From the NCBI GenBank assembly GCA_037178975.1, contig JASJZH010000003.1, positions 9,052,001 to 9,116,000 on the forward strand: a stretch of DNA of 64,000 bases, read 5' to 3'. The notes beneath the pieces were generated by a model. The model had not been told where the DNA came from, did not search any database, and worked only from the letters and a program-made list of their open reading frames with translations. This stretch comes from Oscheius tipulae. Its lineage: Eukaryota; Nematoda; Chromadorea; Rhabditida; Rhabditidae. Shown here in pieces: positions 1 to 11,936 of this stretch. The position numbers were made by a program, and so were the translations under genes. Each line of letters begins with the position of its first letter. Position 1 is the stretch's first letter.

Positions 1-1439
1 ACAGAGCAGACAAAAAGAGTAACTTTGAGGGGGAGCCTTTCAGTATCAGTCTATTTTGAGGAGGAAGAAAATTGTCTCTTACAGTAACCTTCTGATAGTA
101 GAGTACAATATTTCGAAAATAGCGTCGATTTCACGTGAAAAATCCTGGAATTTTTGCCTCCCCCCTCTCAAAAGATGAATCATGGCCCTTGTGACGCTGT
201 ACTTGTATCTGTATCCTGTGGTCAGTTCTGTTATCTCTGTAACCATTTTAAGCACTGCACTCTGCTCACTCTGCATTGATTAGGCCATGTTCCGGAGACG
301 ATACAGAGAGAGAGTGTCTGGAGAGAGAGGATAAGTGATGTCAGAATTGTGACATGGTATAGTTGTATCGGTCATCTTGTCCATGCCTCTGTTCACTCTG
401 TCAATGTCAACCTGTCAGTCCTGTCTCCTATCTGTCCCGGTCACTTTCAAACGGTCCAAAGCTTGTCGTAGTTTCAACTGTACCAAGATCTGCCAGTCTG
501 TCCTTATCTCTGTCAATCAAGGTCTGTTTCTGTCTAGTCCATTGTCTTTCTCTCAAAACTCTTGATATTGAGCCATGGAAACTGAACTGTTCTTAGTCTC
601 TTTACTGGATACAACTTGTTAGTTTTTGATTCAAACCAAACGAACTTCGGCACAGTTACCTTCGCGCTTCTGAACAGCGGATAACTATCTCTGTGTCTTT
701 CGCAGCTATAAAGGCCTTCTTCAGTCAGAATGTCGACACCTACCCTGTCCTTGTCCACCTGATTTCCATAGGTCTCTCTAAATTCAACACACTTACTGTC
801 CTACTCCCGTCGATTAGTTGTTCGCGTAGCTTCTGACTGTGTCAAACAGGCCTGTCAAGTTGTCTCTCTGTTCCAGTCACATTTACCACTTACAACATGT
901 CATTATGTCAGAGATGCAGACTCTGACAAAATTTTCTAGAGACTACGGAAGAGAGTCTTTCAGTGTAAACAAAGCTGTTCTCGGGTTTCGGTTACAAAAA
1001 ATATTCTAAAAGGCTCTGTCTCTAGGAAAACTAGCATTTCATTGGCAAAGTCAGGGTCATCAGGTCGTCATCAGTACCATTTCCTAAACCTCTACCTGCC
1101 TCCAGCGAACTGAGGACAGACAATCAATCATCTCGTGAGGTAAAAGTGATGATAAGAGAGAGAAAGAGAGTGGAAGAAGAGACAATGACATCAGATCAGT
1201 TCGAAACTTCTGGTAACATGTGATCCTTTCAAAACCGATGCGTCAGAGGAGGTGAGGCAAGAGAGAGAGAGAGAGAGATAGAAGACAGTTTTAGGATCTT
1301 TCCGTACGATAACCATATCTCTATGCAAATAGAAATGTACGACTGTCTGTCTCCATAAGGCGGCCACAATCAACACATTTACTCCACGGACGGAATAACA
1401 AGGCACAACTGTAAATTCGAAAGAAACAGGGACAAATGC
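1..1439. other. Non-coding stretch, no gene seen
   Basis: I find no exon chain, RNA gene or recognisable family here. The sequence is rich in short TCTGTC/GACAGA words and has short GA runs near 305-330 and 1155-1280. Open frames are short and lack coherent splice sites. It could be distal flank or a long intron of a gene outside the window. Confidence 0.5.
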
Positions 1440-1766
1440 TTAAAGCGAGTGTATACGGTTTTGAATTCGGCGCGCAAACTTCGGTTCGAAGGAAAGCTGC
1501 GCGGGAAATTAATAACTGGGAAAATAATCTTTCTGGACTGACAAATGTTGCAAAAAACATTCTGAAGATGTTTTGAACGTTTCGTGAACAGGACATTTCA
1601 TGTTCCAACCGCGTGGGAGTCGAATCCGACGATTTTGTTACCTAGTCGGAGCGCTAACCGGCTGAGCTATGGGGGCAAAACTCGCTGATTCTTCCCGGGA
1701 CCTACGAAAGGAAGATCAGGAGCACTAGCACACAGATCTGGATCAAGCGGTATACGCTCGCTTTAA
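1440..1766. mobile_element. TTAA-flanked MITE-like element with tRNA-like core (copy 1)
   Basis: The stretch starts with TTAA followed by AGCGAGTGTATACGG. It ends with the inverted counterpart, CGGTATACGCTCGCT, followed by TTAA. A tRNA-like segment lies inside on the minus strand at 1606-1676, with a good A box (TAGCTCAGCCGGTTAGCG) and a B-box-like GATTCGACTCC, but the acceptor arms do not pair. No transposase frame is present. A shorter relative with the same ends lies at 46112-46283. TTAA target sites are typical of piggyBac-type insertion; the terminal bases do not match the usual piggyBac CCY start, so the superfamily is uncertain. Confidence 0.65.
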
Positions 1767-1845
1767 ACTACAGTCAACCACTTAAAGAATCTTCCCCATG
1801 CCTTTTTTCTCATAATAGCTGTCTGTTAATTTTTTCACCTACAGA

Positions 1846-2105
1846 GAACGAACCCGGGTCGTTCTGGTTCGGTTCGAAGTGGCGCCTCTTGCTAATACAC
1901 CAAGTATATCCGTAAAACTTTTAAGGGCTGCAAGTTCGTTCGGCGACCGGAAACTCCTAAATACGACCACATATTCCCACTCAGTTCAAAAAACTCTACA
2001 AAATGGTAATGAACTGTGACCTCGGGCGGGATCAAGCCCCTGGAAAGCTTTACAGCATGACTCAGTCGGTCCGAAGCAAGCGCCCAGGTTCGATCCCGGG
2101 ACATG
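1846..2105. repeat. Two degenerate tRNA-like fragments
   Basis: Minus-strand sequence at about 1850-1890 reads GTGTATTAGCAAGAGGCGCC and then a GACCCGGGTTCG B box; it resembles the plus-strand element at 24834-24905. At 2057-2105 (plus) an A-box-like TGACTCAGTCGG is followed by AGGTTCGATCCCGGG. Neither folds into a complete cloverleaf by eye. They are best read as tRNA-derived repeats. Confidence 0.5.
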
Positions 2106-2346
2106 TATATTCATTTTAAGCGGCCTCCGGTAGTAGTTTTTTGCGTTTTCTGTAAGCCTAAAAACAGAACACAGTCAAAACATTTATTTCAAGGTGGGAT
2201 AGAATTTCACAACAAAGGAAAAAATCAAACAAACGCGTAAAACATGGAATAGCGGCGAGAAGTAGGGTAGGAGGCACACCTGGATGATGAAGGACGGAAT
2301 TATTTCTGGAAATGTGAGATTCTAGGCCAAAATAAGACAGAGTTAC

Positions 2347-3444
2347 CGGCAAAATGGAGTAGGTAGGACGCTGGCCGGACGGGTTACGGTAATGTCGATT
2401 GTCGTCCTGAAAAGGGGAGGATAGGACATACACGAAATTAGTGGCTATTTTTCCTCCAAATTAGTGCTAATGTTAGTGCCAAATTGTCTTAAACCATTTG
2501 ACATTTCAAGTAAGAACATGGAACGCTTTTGCCCGTTGGAAGCACAGTAATGAGTCGGACCAAAATGTACAGTTGCAATCACGTTTGACACTATGTTCGG
2601 TGATCATTAGGTCAATTTAGTGCAGATGAACAAAGCTTTCGGCCTTGTGTAATGTACAAGGACTTCTACGAAAAGTGTTTTGCTAAAACCACTAAATTTT
2701 TAACGACAAAAAAACGTTTGAATCGCGCTGCACATGAACTTTTGAAGGTATACTGTACTAACAAAAATGGGTGGCATTTAGCTTCCTTTGAATAAGTGGG
2801 GACGCCAATAAAACGCGTGGCGGCCATTTTTTGGAATGGAACCCCCTCATGGAACCCCCCTTTACCTGTCCACGATCCGGCTCCCTGCTGCTACGAGGCC
2901 GCTCACTTCCTTCTCGCTGTCTCTCACGGCAGTATCTGTCCGAGCCACTTCCGCGCAGTCGAAATCTACATTTTTTTTAAATAGTTCCCACAATCTTGAA
3001 ATTACCCGTAAGAGAACTGATTGCTTCCGCGCGGGAGACTTCTCTCCCTCTGTAGGGTATAACTGGAATGATTTTCCGAATTTCTTCGCTCGTCCGAGCG
3101 GCAATGGCCGCCACGGTAGCCGCCTCGGTCTCTGAAGCTTCGGCTCATCGACCAGCTCCTCTGATCACGGTAATCCTTGTGGCGGAAGGCGCGTGGCGAG
3201 CCTGAAACTTGAATTTCTAGCTTAAAAATGGGGTAAGAACCAACGCGAAGTCTGAGATCTATGGCTAGCATATTGGTCCCTTTGGTCGTCCGACAAGGCT
3301 CCTCTTTCTTGATGAACTAGCGACGATTGGGGAGTGTAGCTGCCCTAAAAAAAAGTAAGTAGTTTTTTTGTGGTAAATAGAAAAAGGTACCTGAAGATGG
3401 AGGTCGGAGAGGGCGGGAGAGACGGTCGTAAAGCGTGTTGGAGC
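2347..3444 (-). CDS. RS/RG-rich protein exons (probably 3' exons of the zinc-finger gene)
   Basis: Six minus-strand exons chain in one frame: 3444-3391, 3344-3245, 3201-3006, 2965-2866 and 2406-2347, followed by a short uncertain last exon ending near 2190. Introns are about 40 nt with GT-AG borders. The product is Ser/Arg/Gly-rich, with stretches such as SRSPRAFRHKDYRDQRSW, SFRDRGGYRGG and RPRSSREPDRGQ, like RS domains of splicing or RNA-binding factors. No RRM is visible. The first exon opens in phase 0, and the last clear zinc-finger exon upstream closes in phase 0 at about 4194, so I infer one gene joined by a roughly 0.75 kb intron. A separate gene is possible. Confidence 0.55.
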
Positions 3445-4181
3445 CTGGAAATCATGGTTTGAGCAGAAAATCTTGGAAAGAGGAGACTAACACCCTATTC
3501 TAGTGCGACCATTTTGGGTAGGACTACGTTTCGCGTATATGCTTTGTTCAAATAAAGAATGACTACAAAAATGGAAATACGTTCGTGGCGGGGCTCCTGG
3601 ATGCGCGGGATTTTAAATCGAGTTAATTCTCGCTCTTTTTTTGTTTTTAGTCTAGCTGCTTGTTTTTTTCCGTTCTCTTTCGTTCTTTTTGTATCTAAAA
3701 CGTAACTACTAGCAGCCTTTATCGGAAACAGGTATATTGAGCGGCATGCAGGCGGGGTCAGGATTGACATGGAAATTGGCAGAGAAAAGCCAGCGACAAA
3801 TTGGCACCGTTTGGTAGGAAAAGGACAGGAGGATGAATAAATGGTTTGAGGAACTCGCAAAAATAACGAAAACAAAACTGTACTCTTATAAAAAAAGGTC
3901 TCAAAAATTACTAATGTTGAATCCCACTCTCCTAAGAGTCTCGCCACGTAAGCATTTCGGGACACTGTAGTCATTGCTTTTTTTGAACAAAGTATACCAG
4001 CGTGTTCCAAGACCTTAGAAATTGACTCAAAATCAGATAAGCGTCAGAGCTGTTGGAATCTCTAGAAACCGCCGAGATTCTGTCATCTTGAAAATCACCA
4101 AGAGGGTACAAATAACGTGGGACGTTCTAGAATAAGAACATTTTCTCAGTTTTGCCAAATTTTCTTATAGTTAATGGACCC
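3445..4181. other. Probable intron or intergenic gap
   Basis: This lies between the last clear zinc-finger exon and the RS-rich exons. It holds a 171-codon minus-strand open frame (4010-3495) with no domain signature, which I treat as chance. TTCGTGGCGGGGCTCC at about 3584, a relative of the recurrent GGGTCCCGCCACGAA motif, is the only notable word. Confidence 0.45.
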
Positions 4182-7100
4182 CTAACTTGGTTTTTTTTCT
4201 ATGCATAACTGAACCTGTGGCTGCAAATTCATCGGAGGCAAGGTGAACTGCTGATGGAGATACGCAGGCTCAGCTGGGAGCTGGATCGGATTGGCGTCCT
4301 CTGCAACTTCTTCCTACAATTTTTGTTTCTACAGTAACCCCTAGAAAACTGCACCTTCACGACAATATTCTCGCTCTTCTTGATCTTCCTTTTATTCTTC
4401 TCTCTGACAAAGACGATGTCGTCGTCCTCCTCCATGGGACTTGTAGTCTCCGGCTGTGACTGTTCCTCTGTCGTAGAGGCCCATCCTTTAGCAGGCTCCT
4501 GAAGCAGCTGAACGTTCTTGATGTCCACAGAGTCGAAAACGAGCGGTGATTCGGACCCATTCATATCATTTTCGGCCGTCTGAAAAGGGAACTCTCGGGG
4601 AAAAAAAGTACTGTAAACCGACCTCAGTTTCCGCAGTTTCCGGAGAGGCCACCTGGTGGTCGAAGGCTGGATCATCGCGGTGGGTACTCTGCAAAATTTC
4701 CAATAGTTTTTAAATTTTTTCATGTCAGGATATCTGTGAATGTCCTAGTGACAAGTCAGCCTTGTCTAGTTCAAAGTTTCCGCATGACAAAATGGTCCGA
4801 GACAAATTGATGTAGACTTCACATGCTAACAGACTGATAGGCAGATTGTCAAGATCAGCTTGACAAGACAATTTGACCGCGAGAGGATATGAGTGCCTTA
4901 GGCTGTTTGAGAGGTTGACAGAACAAATTGACAAAGACAGGTGAAAGGACAGTGGTAGGCAGGCGTTGAAACGCTGCGTCGCGCAGCGGTCAGTCGCCTT
5001 TTATTTTGGACGAACTGAAATCAATTTCGTCTGATTTCCGTTCGCTGCAGTAACAATTCATGGACTGGAAATGACTTCAAACTCGATATCTTCCATCCCA
5101 GTAACTATTTCGTACAGTGTTTCTACAATGTATAAAGAACTGACGACGGCACGACCCAAAATGAAAAGAGACTCACCGCGACCGGCGCGGCTCATCTAAC
5201 CAGATAAAACAAAGCTGGTGATCGGATTGACAACTTTTTAGGAGTAACAGACTGAGAGACAGATTGATATAGATAGTGCGTTGTGGACACGACAAAAGAT
5301 CACTGGTTCAGACTGACTGGTCAGATTGACAGAGAGAGTTCGATAAATTGACAGGACACTTCAGCAGAAACAGGATAGGGGTGTAATTGGATCTAAAGAG
5401 GACTTATATGTACTTGGACATATGAACTTGACAAAGACAGCAAAATTGACAGGAGAGCCTGATAGAAACGATGCTGGTAATTTGACAGACTGCTGAAACG
5501 TTTTGACGCCTGTCTGTTATTGGATAGGTGGACAAAGAGCAAAATTGTTAGATTGGTAGGAAATTGACAGGTTGATATCTGAAAATAACAAAAAAGACCA
5601 ACCTCATCAGAATCCGTCGACTCGGACTGTCGTCTCAGCGGCCTGGACATCGGGGTGGACTGGAAGATGCGACTGACATTGAGCAGTGGCTCCGCATTCT
5701 TGGGGGTGCCCGTTTTCTTCGTCGAGCACTGATAGAAGACCGGAATGAGACAGGGGAAGCAGTGCTTCGTGATCTCGGCCAGCTGCTGATTGTGCTGTCT
5801 CAGCTTGGCCTCGAAGGCCTTCCTCTCGTCAGCATCGTCCAACGACTTGTAGCCGTCTTCCAGATCGTGGACTTGCTGGAATTCAAGATAGTTTTTGGGG
5901 TGTTTAGAGTGCAGATTGAGTCAAATTATAGCCTAGTTTTCATAAAACCGGTTCTTTAAAGGCTACTACTGATATTGACCCCGTCAGGCTGTCATTTTGA
6001 ACCCGATTAAAAACGTTATTTTCTCCCTGTACAGCTCTGATTCCGTCTCTGTCAAACTGTCGTAAATTATCCGGACTACTTATTGTGAACAAGTCTGTCA
6101 TCATTGTCATTCTGTCAATATGTCTTTCAACTCATCCTGTCCCGACTATACTGTGTCTCATTCCTTGTCTGTGTCAGCCAAGTTTTACTCATTCAGTTCA
6201 TATCATTTTGACATTTTCTCCTCAAGTCAAGATTTCGTCCCGGGTACCCATGGTCTGCTGACAAAAACTGTCAGTTACTACAGAATGACCAGCTTAATGG
6301 GACGTGTCTATTGTTCTATGCCAAAACCCACTCTGTACAGTGAGATTCTGGCCTCAGTTCATCACAAAACCGCGCTCAAAGTTGCAAAAACAATATTAAA
6401 ATACCTACCTTGAGATGTTTATTAACCATAGCCGAGCTCTCGCTAGCAAAGGGACATGCCGCAATTGGACAGCTGAGTCTCTCGGGGAGATGGCTCTTCG
6501 CGGCATGTTCTCTCCTTCCACTGACCGTCTTGTACTGTTTGCGACAAAGCTGACAGTCGAGATCACTGTGCGTCCAATCTACGAAGGCCTTCTTCATCTG
6601 AGCTTCCAAAATCGGCACGTAATCCTCGTCCGAATGGTCCGTTGTCATGTGCTTGCGAGACACGTGGTCTTTTCGACTAACTGGAGGCAACTTTTGCGCT
6701 CGAAAAGATTTGAAAAGTACCGTAATCTGAAGGCACCTTTCTGTTACAGAGCCCGCACGGGAATTTGACATCGGAGCTGTTCGGGAGTTTCAGAATTGGT
6801 TCCTTGGGGGTTTCAGCGGCTCTTTTGGGGGTGGTCTCAGTGACACTTTGAGAGGAATGTCGCTTTTTCTTCGTTTCATTTGTTGTAGCAGTAGCGGCAG
6901 CCTCGTTCGTCTCTTCCGAAGCCGTCTCGGAGTAGGTTCTCTTCAGAATTCCCTTTCTGAAAATGGGGTGTTGATGGAAAAGGTCAGAATTCGGTCCGGC
7001 TAATAGAGACAAGATTGTCAGAGGCAGATTGACAGTGACAGTTTGACAGAGTTCGACATAGCCAACCAGGGTTGTTCACCGGGCCGGTGTTGACCCGGCA

Positions 7101-8198
7101 TGAGTCAGTAAAGCGCAACTTCGGGGAAGATGATCTAACCAAGAAAACTTGGCGCCCAGTTTGAACATAAAGCTTATGTTCTACATGGGTGTCAGGGTTT
7201 TAGCCTTCCGTGCGCCTTGCTGGCACGGGCCCAGTAGACAACCCTGTCACACTTTTTTGAATTCTGACAGAGTACTCTATGCAACGGTCATTGTTCCAAT
7301 TTGAACACAAGAAAGCTGATAGAATGACCGACAAGTGTACACTCGACTGTGATAAAATGACAAAAACGGCTTGGCAGAATCCCTTGGACAGTTTATGTCA
7401 ATGCACAGAGCTGAAACAGAACCTGTCTGACAGACTGACCAACTACGTCTGACAGGGTGAAAGTGTCGCTGTTACCGCTCTCCATTCGGCTGTCTCAAAA
7501 AGCCAACTCACACTTTAGCCTCCTTTCTCGACTTGACCGGACTCGGCTCCTTTCTTGTCTTTTCCTCTGCTGAATCCTTTCTGGACTTGCCCGGCGCCGG
7601 CGAGTTCTTTCTAGATCTCGGAGAAGGCGACGGCTCGGTTTTTCGCGTCGGACTCGACTTTCTCGGGGTCCTCGGCTGCTCCTTCTTCACTTTCTGCTCA
7701 CAATCGCGTAGTTCGTGTTCACTGAAGCCTATTTTAGCCAGATTAAAAGTGGGCGGGAACCCACAATTCAAAGTTCTTCTTGGCCCTCTTGGCCACTATG
7801 ACGTTCATATCATAGATGGTCAGCAGCTTGGCGTCCTTCAGTAGCTGATTGACGAGCATTTCACAGTAGGGACTGCTTTTTACCTAGATTTCGGTATTTT
7901 GACGAAATTTAAATAGTAACCGTGTACATATTGTCATGGTTGGCCTTCTGGCAATGTTCTCCGCGGTCATCCTCGGTGTAGAAGCTCTCTCGACAACTGT
8001 TGCACGGATATTTTCTGCAATTTTTTGTGTTTTTGGGCAGGAAAAGTGAACAAACTTGTAGGAGAGATGCTTGCAGAAGTGCACAGTCAGCGCCACCTTA
8101 TTATCGTACGTGTTCTGGCAGAGCTGGCAGTCGTACGATCCTCCGGATCTGAATATTGTTGTTTTATTCGTAAAATACATGGCTTACGTAGATGACAT
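4182..8198 (-). CDS. C2H2 zinc-finger protein with K/S/P-rich linker
   Basis: The start is ATG at 8198 (MSS, then a phase-2 intron). At least five C2H2 units can be read once introns are removed: CQLC...H-x3-H, CNSC...H, CGLCNRKLPP...HVSRKH, CQLCRKQYKT...HAAKSH and CPIAAC...HLKQVH. The last pair of histidines is completed only across the splice from about 6410 to 5878, which confirms that junction. Between fingers is a Lys/Ser/Pro-rich linker (RKTEPSPSPRSRKNSPAP), and after them an acidic tail (PMEEDDDIVFVREKNK). The role is probably nuclear nucleic-acid binding; no orthologue was recognised. If not spliced onward it ends at a TAG near 4182, otherwise it runs into the RS-rich exons at 3444. 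It is transcribed divergently from TEX10, 585 bp away. Confidence 0.7.
7145..7214. repeat. Small palindromic dispersed repeat, copy 1
   Basis: The arms around AACATAA...TTATGTTC can form a hairpin of roughly 20 bp (GGCGCCCAGTTTGAACATAA against the complement of CTACATGGGTGTC). A related copy is at 25856-25920, sharing AAAAC, the CACCCA/TGGGTGTC arms and a trailing GGTTTT...GCCTTCC. The repeat is intronic in both places. Confidence 0.5.
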
Positions 8199-8783
8199 TT
8201 TACGTTAATGTCTTCCTAGAGTCGTAGAACCTGAAAAAGACAAACTGGCCGAGAAAAAATGACGAAGAGGGAAGGAAATACGTTAACAAGTGAAGTTTAA
8301 AAGCAGTGGAAATCCAGTCAAATTTCAAAACTACAGTACTTCATTGAAATTCAGGAAATCGTGACGAGACCTCTTTTGTACGGCAATTAAAACTGCTCGA
8401 AATTATCAGTTTTAAACTCTTTTTCTTTTCTTCGTTTTCTGCCACTTTCTTACTCGTAATTCTAGTGTCTTTTTGTAAGAAGTGGTCGGGACGTAGCAAG
8501 GAGCAACTACGCGGTAGCTGAAATCATAGAAACAGCAGACAAGCACAGAAGATGAGGTTCCGTGTGTTTTGACGAAATAAGTAAGAAAACCTTGTTGGAA
8601 GTAGCCTAATCAGTTTATCTTTGTTTTCTTTGCAAATAGGATACGTAAAAAAGAGAGGCGGCAAAGGCTATTTTTCAAAGCTCTTGCTCATCTGATCATC
8701 AGTAATCTCGCTCCGCTGCAATTTCCCACAAAATTCTCCGACTTCTCCCTCTTTTTTTCCTACCAAACCATTCACTTTTCAGC
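8199..8783. promoter_or_regulatory. Divergent intergenic region between zinc-finger gene and TEX10
   Basis: 585 bp separate two ATGs facing away from each other, so both promoters should lie here. I see AT-rich patches and pyrimidine tracts but no clear TATA or named motif. It ends in CACTTTTCAG, one nucleotide before the TEX10 ATG, a likely trans-splice acceptor. Confidence 0.4.
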
Positions 8784-10691
8784 ATGGGGACAAAAAAGCA
8801 GAAGGAGAAGAAGAATGCCGACTTCAAAAAGGTCAAGCTGAAGGTGGGCAAGAAGTTGAAGAAGACCAGTACCACAGACTCGACAATCCAATGTAAGATA
8901 GCCGTTTTTTGCTCAATTTAAGAACCTTTTTCAGCCAGAAAGATCGTCTTGACGTCGCAGCTCGGCGAGAAGACAGATACGGACGACAAGCCGCTCTCTT
9001 TTCGTGGTCTCTCGCTGGATGAACTCTGCAAACAGCTCGGGCATTTCAATAAAGTGAGTTTTATGGTGGTTTTCTCGGTCTTTTATGTCAAAGATACCCT
9101 AAAATAATCTTCTGGTAACAGCCTAAACTCATTTTCAGTTGAGAAAAATAAATCGTCGAGAAGTAGTATTTTCGTCCTCACGTAAAAAGTCAAAACTAGA
9201 AGAAAATTGCAAATTTATGCGGGTCTCCCCTTATTTCAATAATTTTTTTTTCAGAGCATTCGAAAAGAGGCCCTCTCTGGCACGAAGCAGCTCCTAACTT
9301 CCAGGCCGGATCTCATTGTTGTCCATCTCCGAACGCTGATCCCTTCCGTCGCGAGGCTTCTGAACGAATCGGCCACGGATCCGGGACTCAATTCGCAGCT
9401 CAAGTCGCTCCTCTCGGTCATCTGCTCAGTCAGCGAGCAGTCCATGAGCGCCCACTTCACGCTCCTACTAGCACACATCCTGAGAGCTCTGACCAACATG
9501 GAAATTGGGTAAGTTACATGACTCCGATCCACTGGCCTCCAGATTATTGAACCATACTCTTAGCAGCTAGGCCACTTGGACAGTTATTCAACATATTTCT
9601 TCTATACACACAAATAACTTCAGACAGACATTTTTCAGGACCCGAGTACTCGCACTGTCAATCCTCTCCATCATCATGACCAACTACCCCCGATTATGCC
9701 GAAATAGTCCGGATTTATTCACATCGTAAGTCTTTTAAAGATTTTTGATCATTCAAAGTCTAAGATTCGTTAAATTTCTCGCCAGCCCGCGGAAACCAAA
9801 ATGGAATTCGCCGAAATTCTTGGAGACGGTCCTCTCCTTTTTGGCGGTAACCCATTTTTATAATGGAAAATGGTTCCAATTTTAGGTTTACGACGCAGCC
9901 ACATCAAATTCGGCTGTCAGGACGATAGAAGTGGACCTGTCGTTCGAGAAGGAGCATATTTCAAAGAGGGTGAATCTGATAAATTCCATGGCTGCTCAGG
10001 TAAGAGAACTTGAGTTTTTTTGCTAGTTTAGGACCCCCTTTTGTCATCAGTTTGCATTGGCGGTTGCGCAATAGTAACAGAAGACTCCCAGTGGCTTCAC
10101 TGGGAAAAACCCAAGTTCTAGAGCGCACCCATAGTAGACTTGCCATCCAATTTAGGCAATAACTGTTTCCGAACAACAAAACTTCGGGACAACATAATTG
10201 ACTCGCTTCTGTTTCGTGGCCACGGACAAACAAACAGACAGAGTCCTCCACAGGATCCGATCCCCTGCCCTCTAGAATACTGTCCCGCTCTCTAAGTCAC
10301 TTGCGCAAACACGACTAAAGTGTTCAAAAACCTCAGTTAATCTTTCCATTTTCAGGCCATCGGTCCCTTCGACTTCCCCGTCTTCTCCTCAGCCGGAGGC
10401 GTCTGTGCCTCACCTTTTGAGCTGCCAGAAAATCTCATCTCGCTCAGTCAGTCACTCTCACCCCTCGTCACCCATTCTCTCCTGGAAGATCAGGCCGGCG
10501 CCTTTCTCCAGCCCACTCTGTCAATCCTGGAGGCCGTCGGGAGGGCCAGTCGTCAGCAGGCCAACTCTTTCCTCGTGCCAGAATTCAAAAAAAAGCTGGC
10601 CGAGCAATGGTCACAAGCTAGAAAAGCAGCCTTGGGGAGAAAAAGCGACCGAATTCGGCAAGCTGTGGCCTGGCTGGAGGCGGTCGGGTGA
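8784..10691 (+). CDS. TEX10: TEX10/Ipi1, Rix1-complex subunit for 60S ribosome maturation
   Basis: In other eukaryotes the protein works with PELP1/Rix1 and WDR18/Ipi3 in nucleolar ITS2 processing and late pre-60S maturation. The N-terminus has the family signature FKKVKLKVGKKLKKTS, then a HEAT-like helical segment (FRGLSLDELCKQLGHFNK, SIRKEALSGTKQLL, PDLIVVHLRTLIPSVARLL) as in human TEX10. Exons were chained by frame: 8784-8892, 8935 to about 9053, 9255-9509, a short one near 9639-9725, 9786-9849, 9886-9999 and 10356-10691. The total is about 400 residues, shorter than vertebrate TEX10 and closer to fungal Ipi1. CACTTTTCAG lies directly before the ATG, suggesting trans-splicing. The function is inferred from family membership. 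Confidence 0.88.
10071..10250 (+). repeat. Dispersed direct repeat, copy 1 (TEX10 intron)
   Basis: About 180 bp shared with 11765-11936 in the same orientation. Shared blocks include CAGTGGYTTCAYTGG, CTGTTTCYGAACAACRAAACTTC and TGTTTCGTGGCCACGGACAA. There is no open frame. The type is unknown; the GGCCAC/GTGGCC word suggests a small palindromic tip. Confidence 0.6.
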
Positions 10692-10759
10692 ACTGTGGTC
10701 TCTGTTCCTTGTTCTTGTTGTTATTGCCATTTGTTGATGTCATTTTCTGTTGTGTTTCG

Positions 10760-10765
10760 AATAAA
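10760..10765 (+). terminator. Poly(A) signal AATAAA for TEX10
   Basis: A canonical AATAAA lies 69 bp after the TEX10 stop codon, in the correct orientation and distance for 3'-end formation. Confidence 0.55.
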
Positions 10766-11764
10766 ATTCTGCCCCATACAATCATTTGCTAAAGACACAG
10801 CTTTAAAAGCGCGCCCCAGCGATATTGTACTCTGGCAGCTTCATTTTCCCGCAAAAATGGTTCAGGTTTCAATTTACGTTGGTTTCGAGCTTTTCACATG
10901 TTTTCTGATCAATTTTGATACCTTATTGGGGGGTTTGATCGGCCAGGAAGATCTGTTACAGGTAATTTTTGGTTCCAAAGATATTTTTCAATGATTTAGG
11001 GTCAGGTGCTCCAACTAAAGTAGGAACCGATTCAGACTTGACCATCTAGAGCTTCACATCGCTTTCAATATCCAGTTTTGAGCAACGTCCCGATTGGTAG
11101 TTTGGTCGAGAAGGTCTCTGACAGGTAGTACCCGTCTTTCAGAGCCTTTTCTAACGAATCAGATACAAATTTTGTGATCAAAATGGGTCAAAATGTAGTT
11201 CTGGAGCTTAGAAACAATTTCGATCCCAGTTTCAGCCACTTTCCAAGGGTTTATAGTATCGAAATAGGTCTCTATCGAGCAGCTTTCAACTCGTATGGTG
11301 TTTGCCAGTGACAAATGTCCGATTTTTCAATGAAAATAGGACAAAGACGTTTCAGGGATCTTGGAGCTTCGAATCAGCTTCAATTCCCCGTTTTGACCTC
11401 TTTCCGAGACAGCATTACATCCTAGAATGGCCTGTCAAATAATTTCTCGATCTCTATAGCCTTTTTTTTCCTATTTTGATAGAGAATGGTTCATTTTCGG
11501 TTATAAAACAAAAAAGAAACAGTCTGGGAAATATATGGTTTGAACAGAGAAGTGCAAATTTATCGCCTACCCTGTTCATTGTTCTCTCCTTATCTCGCTC
11601 AGCTTCCAGACAAGGGCAGTTGCGACTTTTGCAAAGCACTTGTACTCATTTTTTCTAGCCCTAATTGTCTGCTCTTGATTGCTGGAAAATGTCTAGCCTT
11701 CTCCCTGTCGACATGTCCATGTGTTCTAGTGCCTTTAGCAGCCGTCCATTTGCCTTCAGTTTAC

Positions 11765-11936
11765 ATAGTAACAAAAGGCTTCCAGTGGTTTCATTGGAAC
11801 AAAAGTAAATTTTTCGAGCCCACTCAAAGTTGAATTGCCACCAAATTTAAGAACTGTTTCTGAACAACGAAACTTCTGGACAGTAATTGGCTCGCATCTG
11901 TTTCGTGGCCACGGACAAACAAACAGAGTCCGCCAC
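11765..11936 (+). repeat. Dispersed direct repeat, copy 2
   Basis: Second copy of the element at 10071-10250. The two have diverged by scattered substitutions and small indels but keep the TTTCGTGGCCACGGACAAAC core exactly. Confidence 0.6.

Noticed and set aside
3495-4010. 171-codon minus-strand open frame
   Set aside because: No domain, no splice partners, ordinary intron-like composition, and it lies where an intron is expected between zinc-finger and RS exons.
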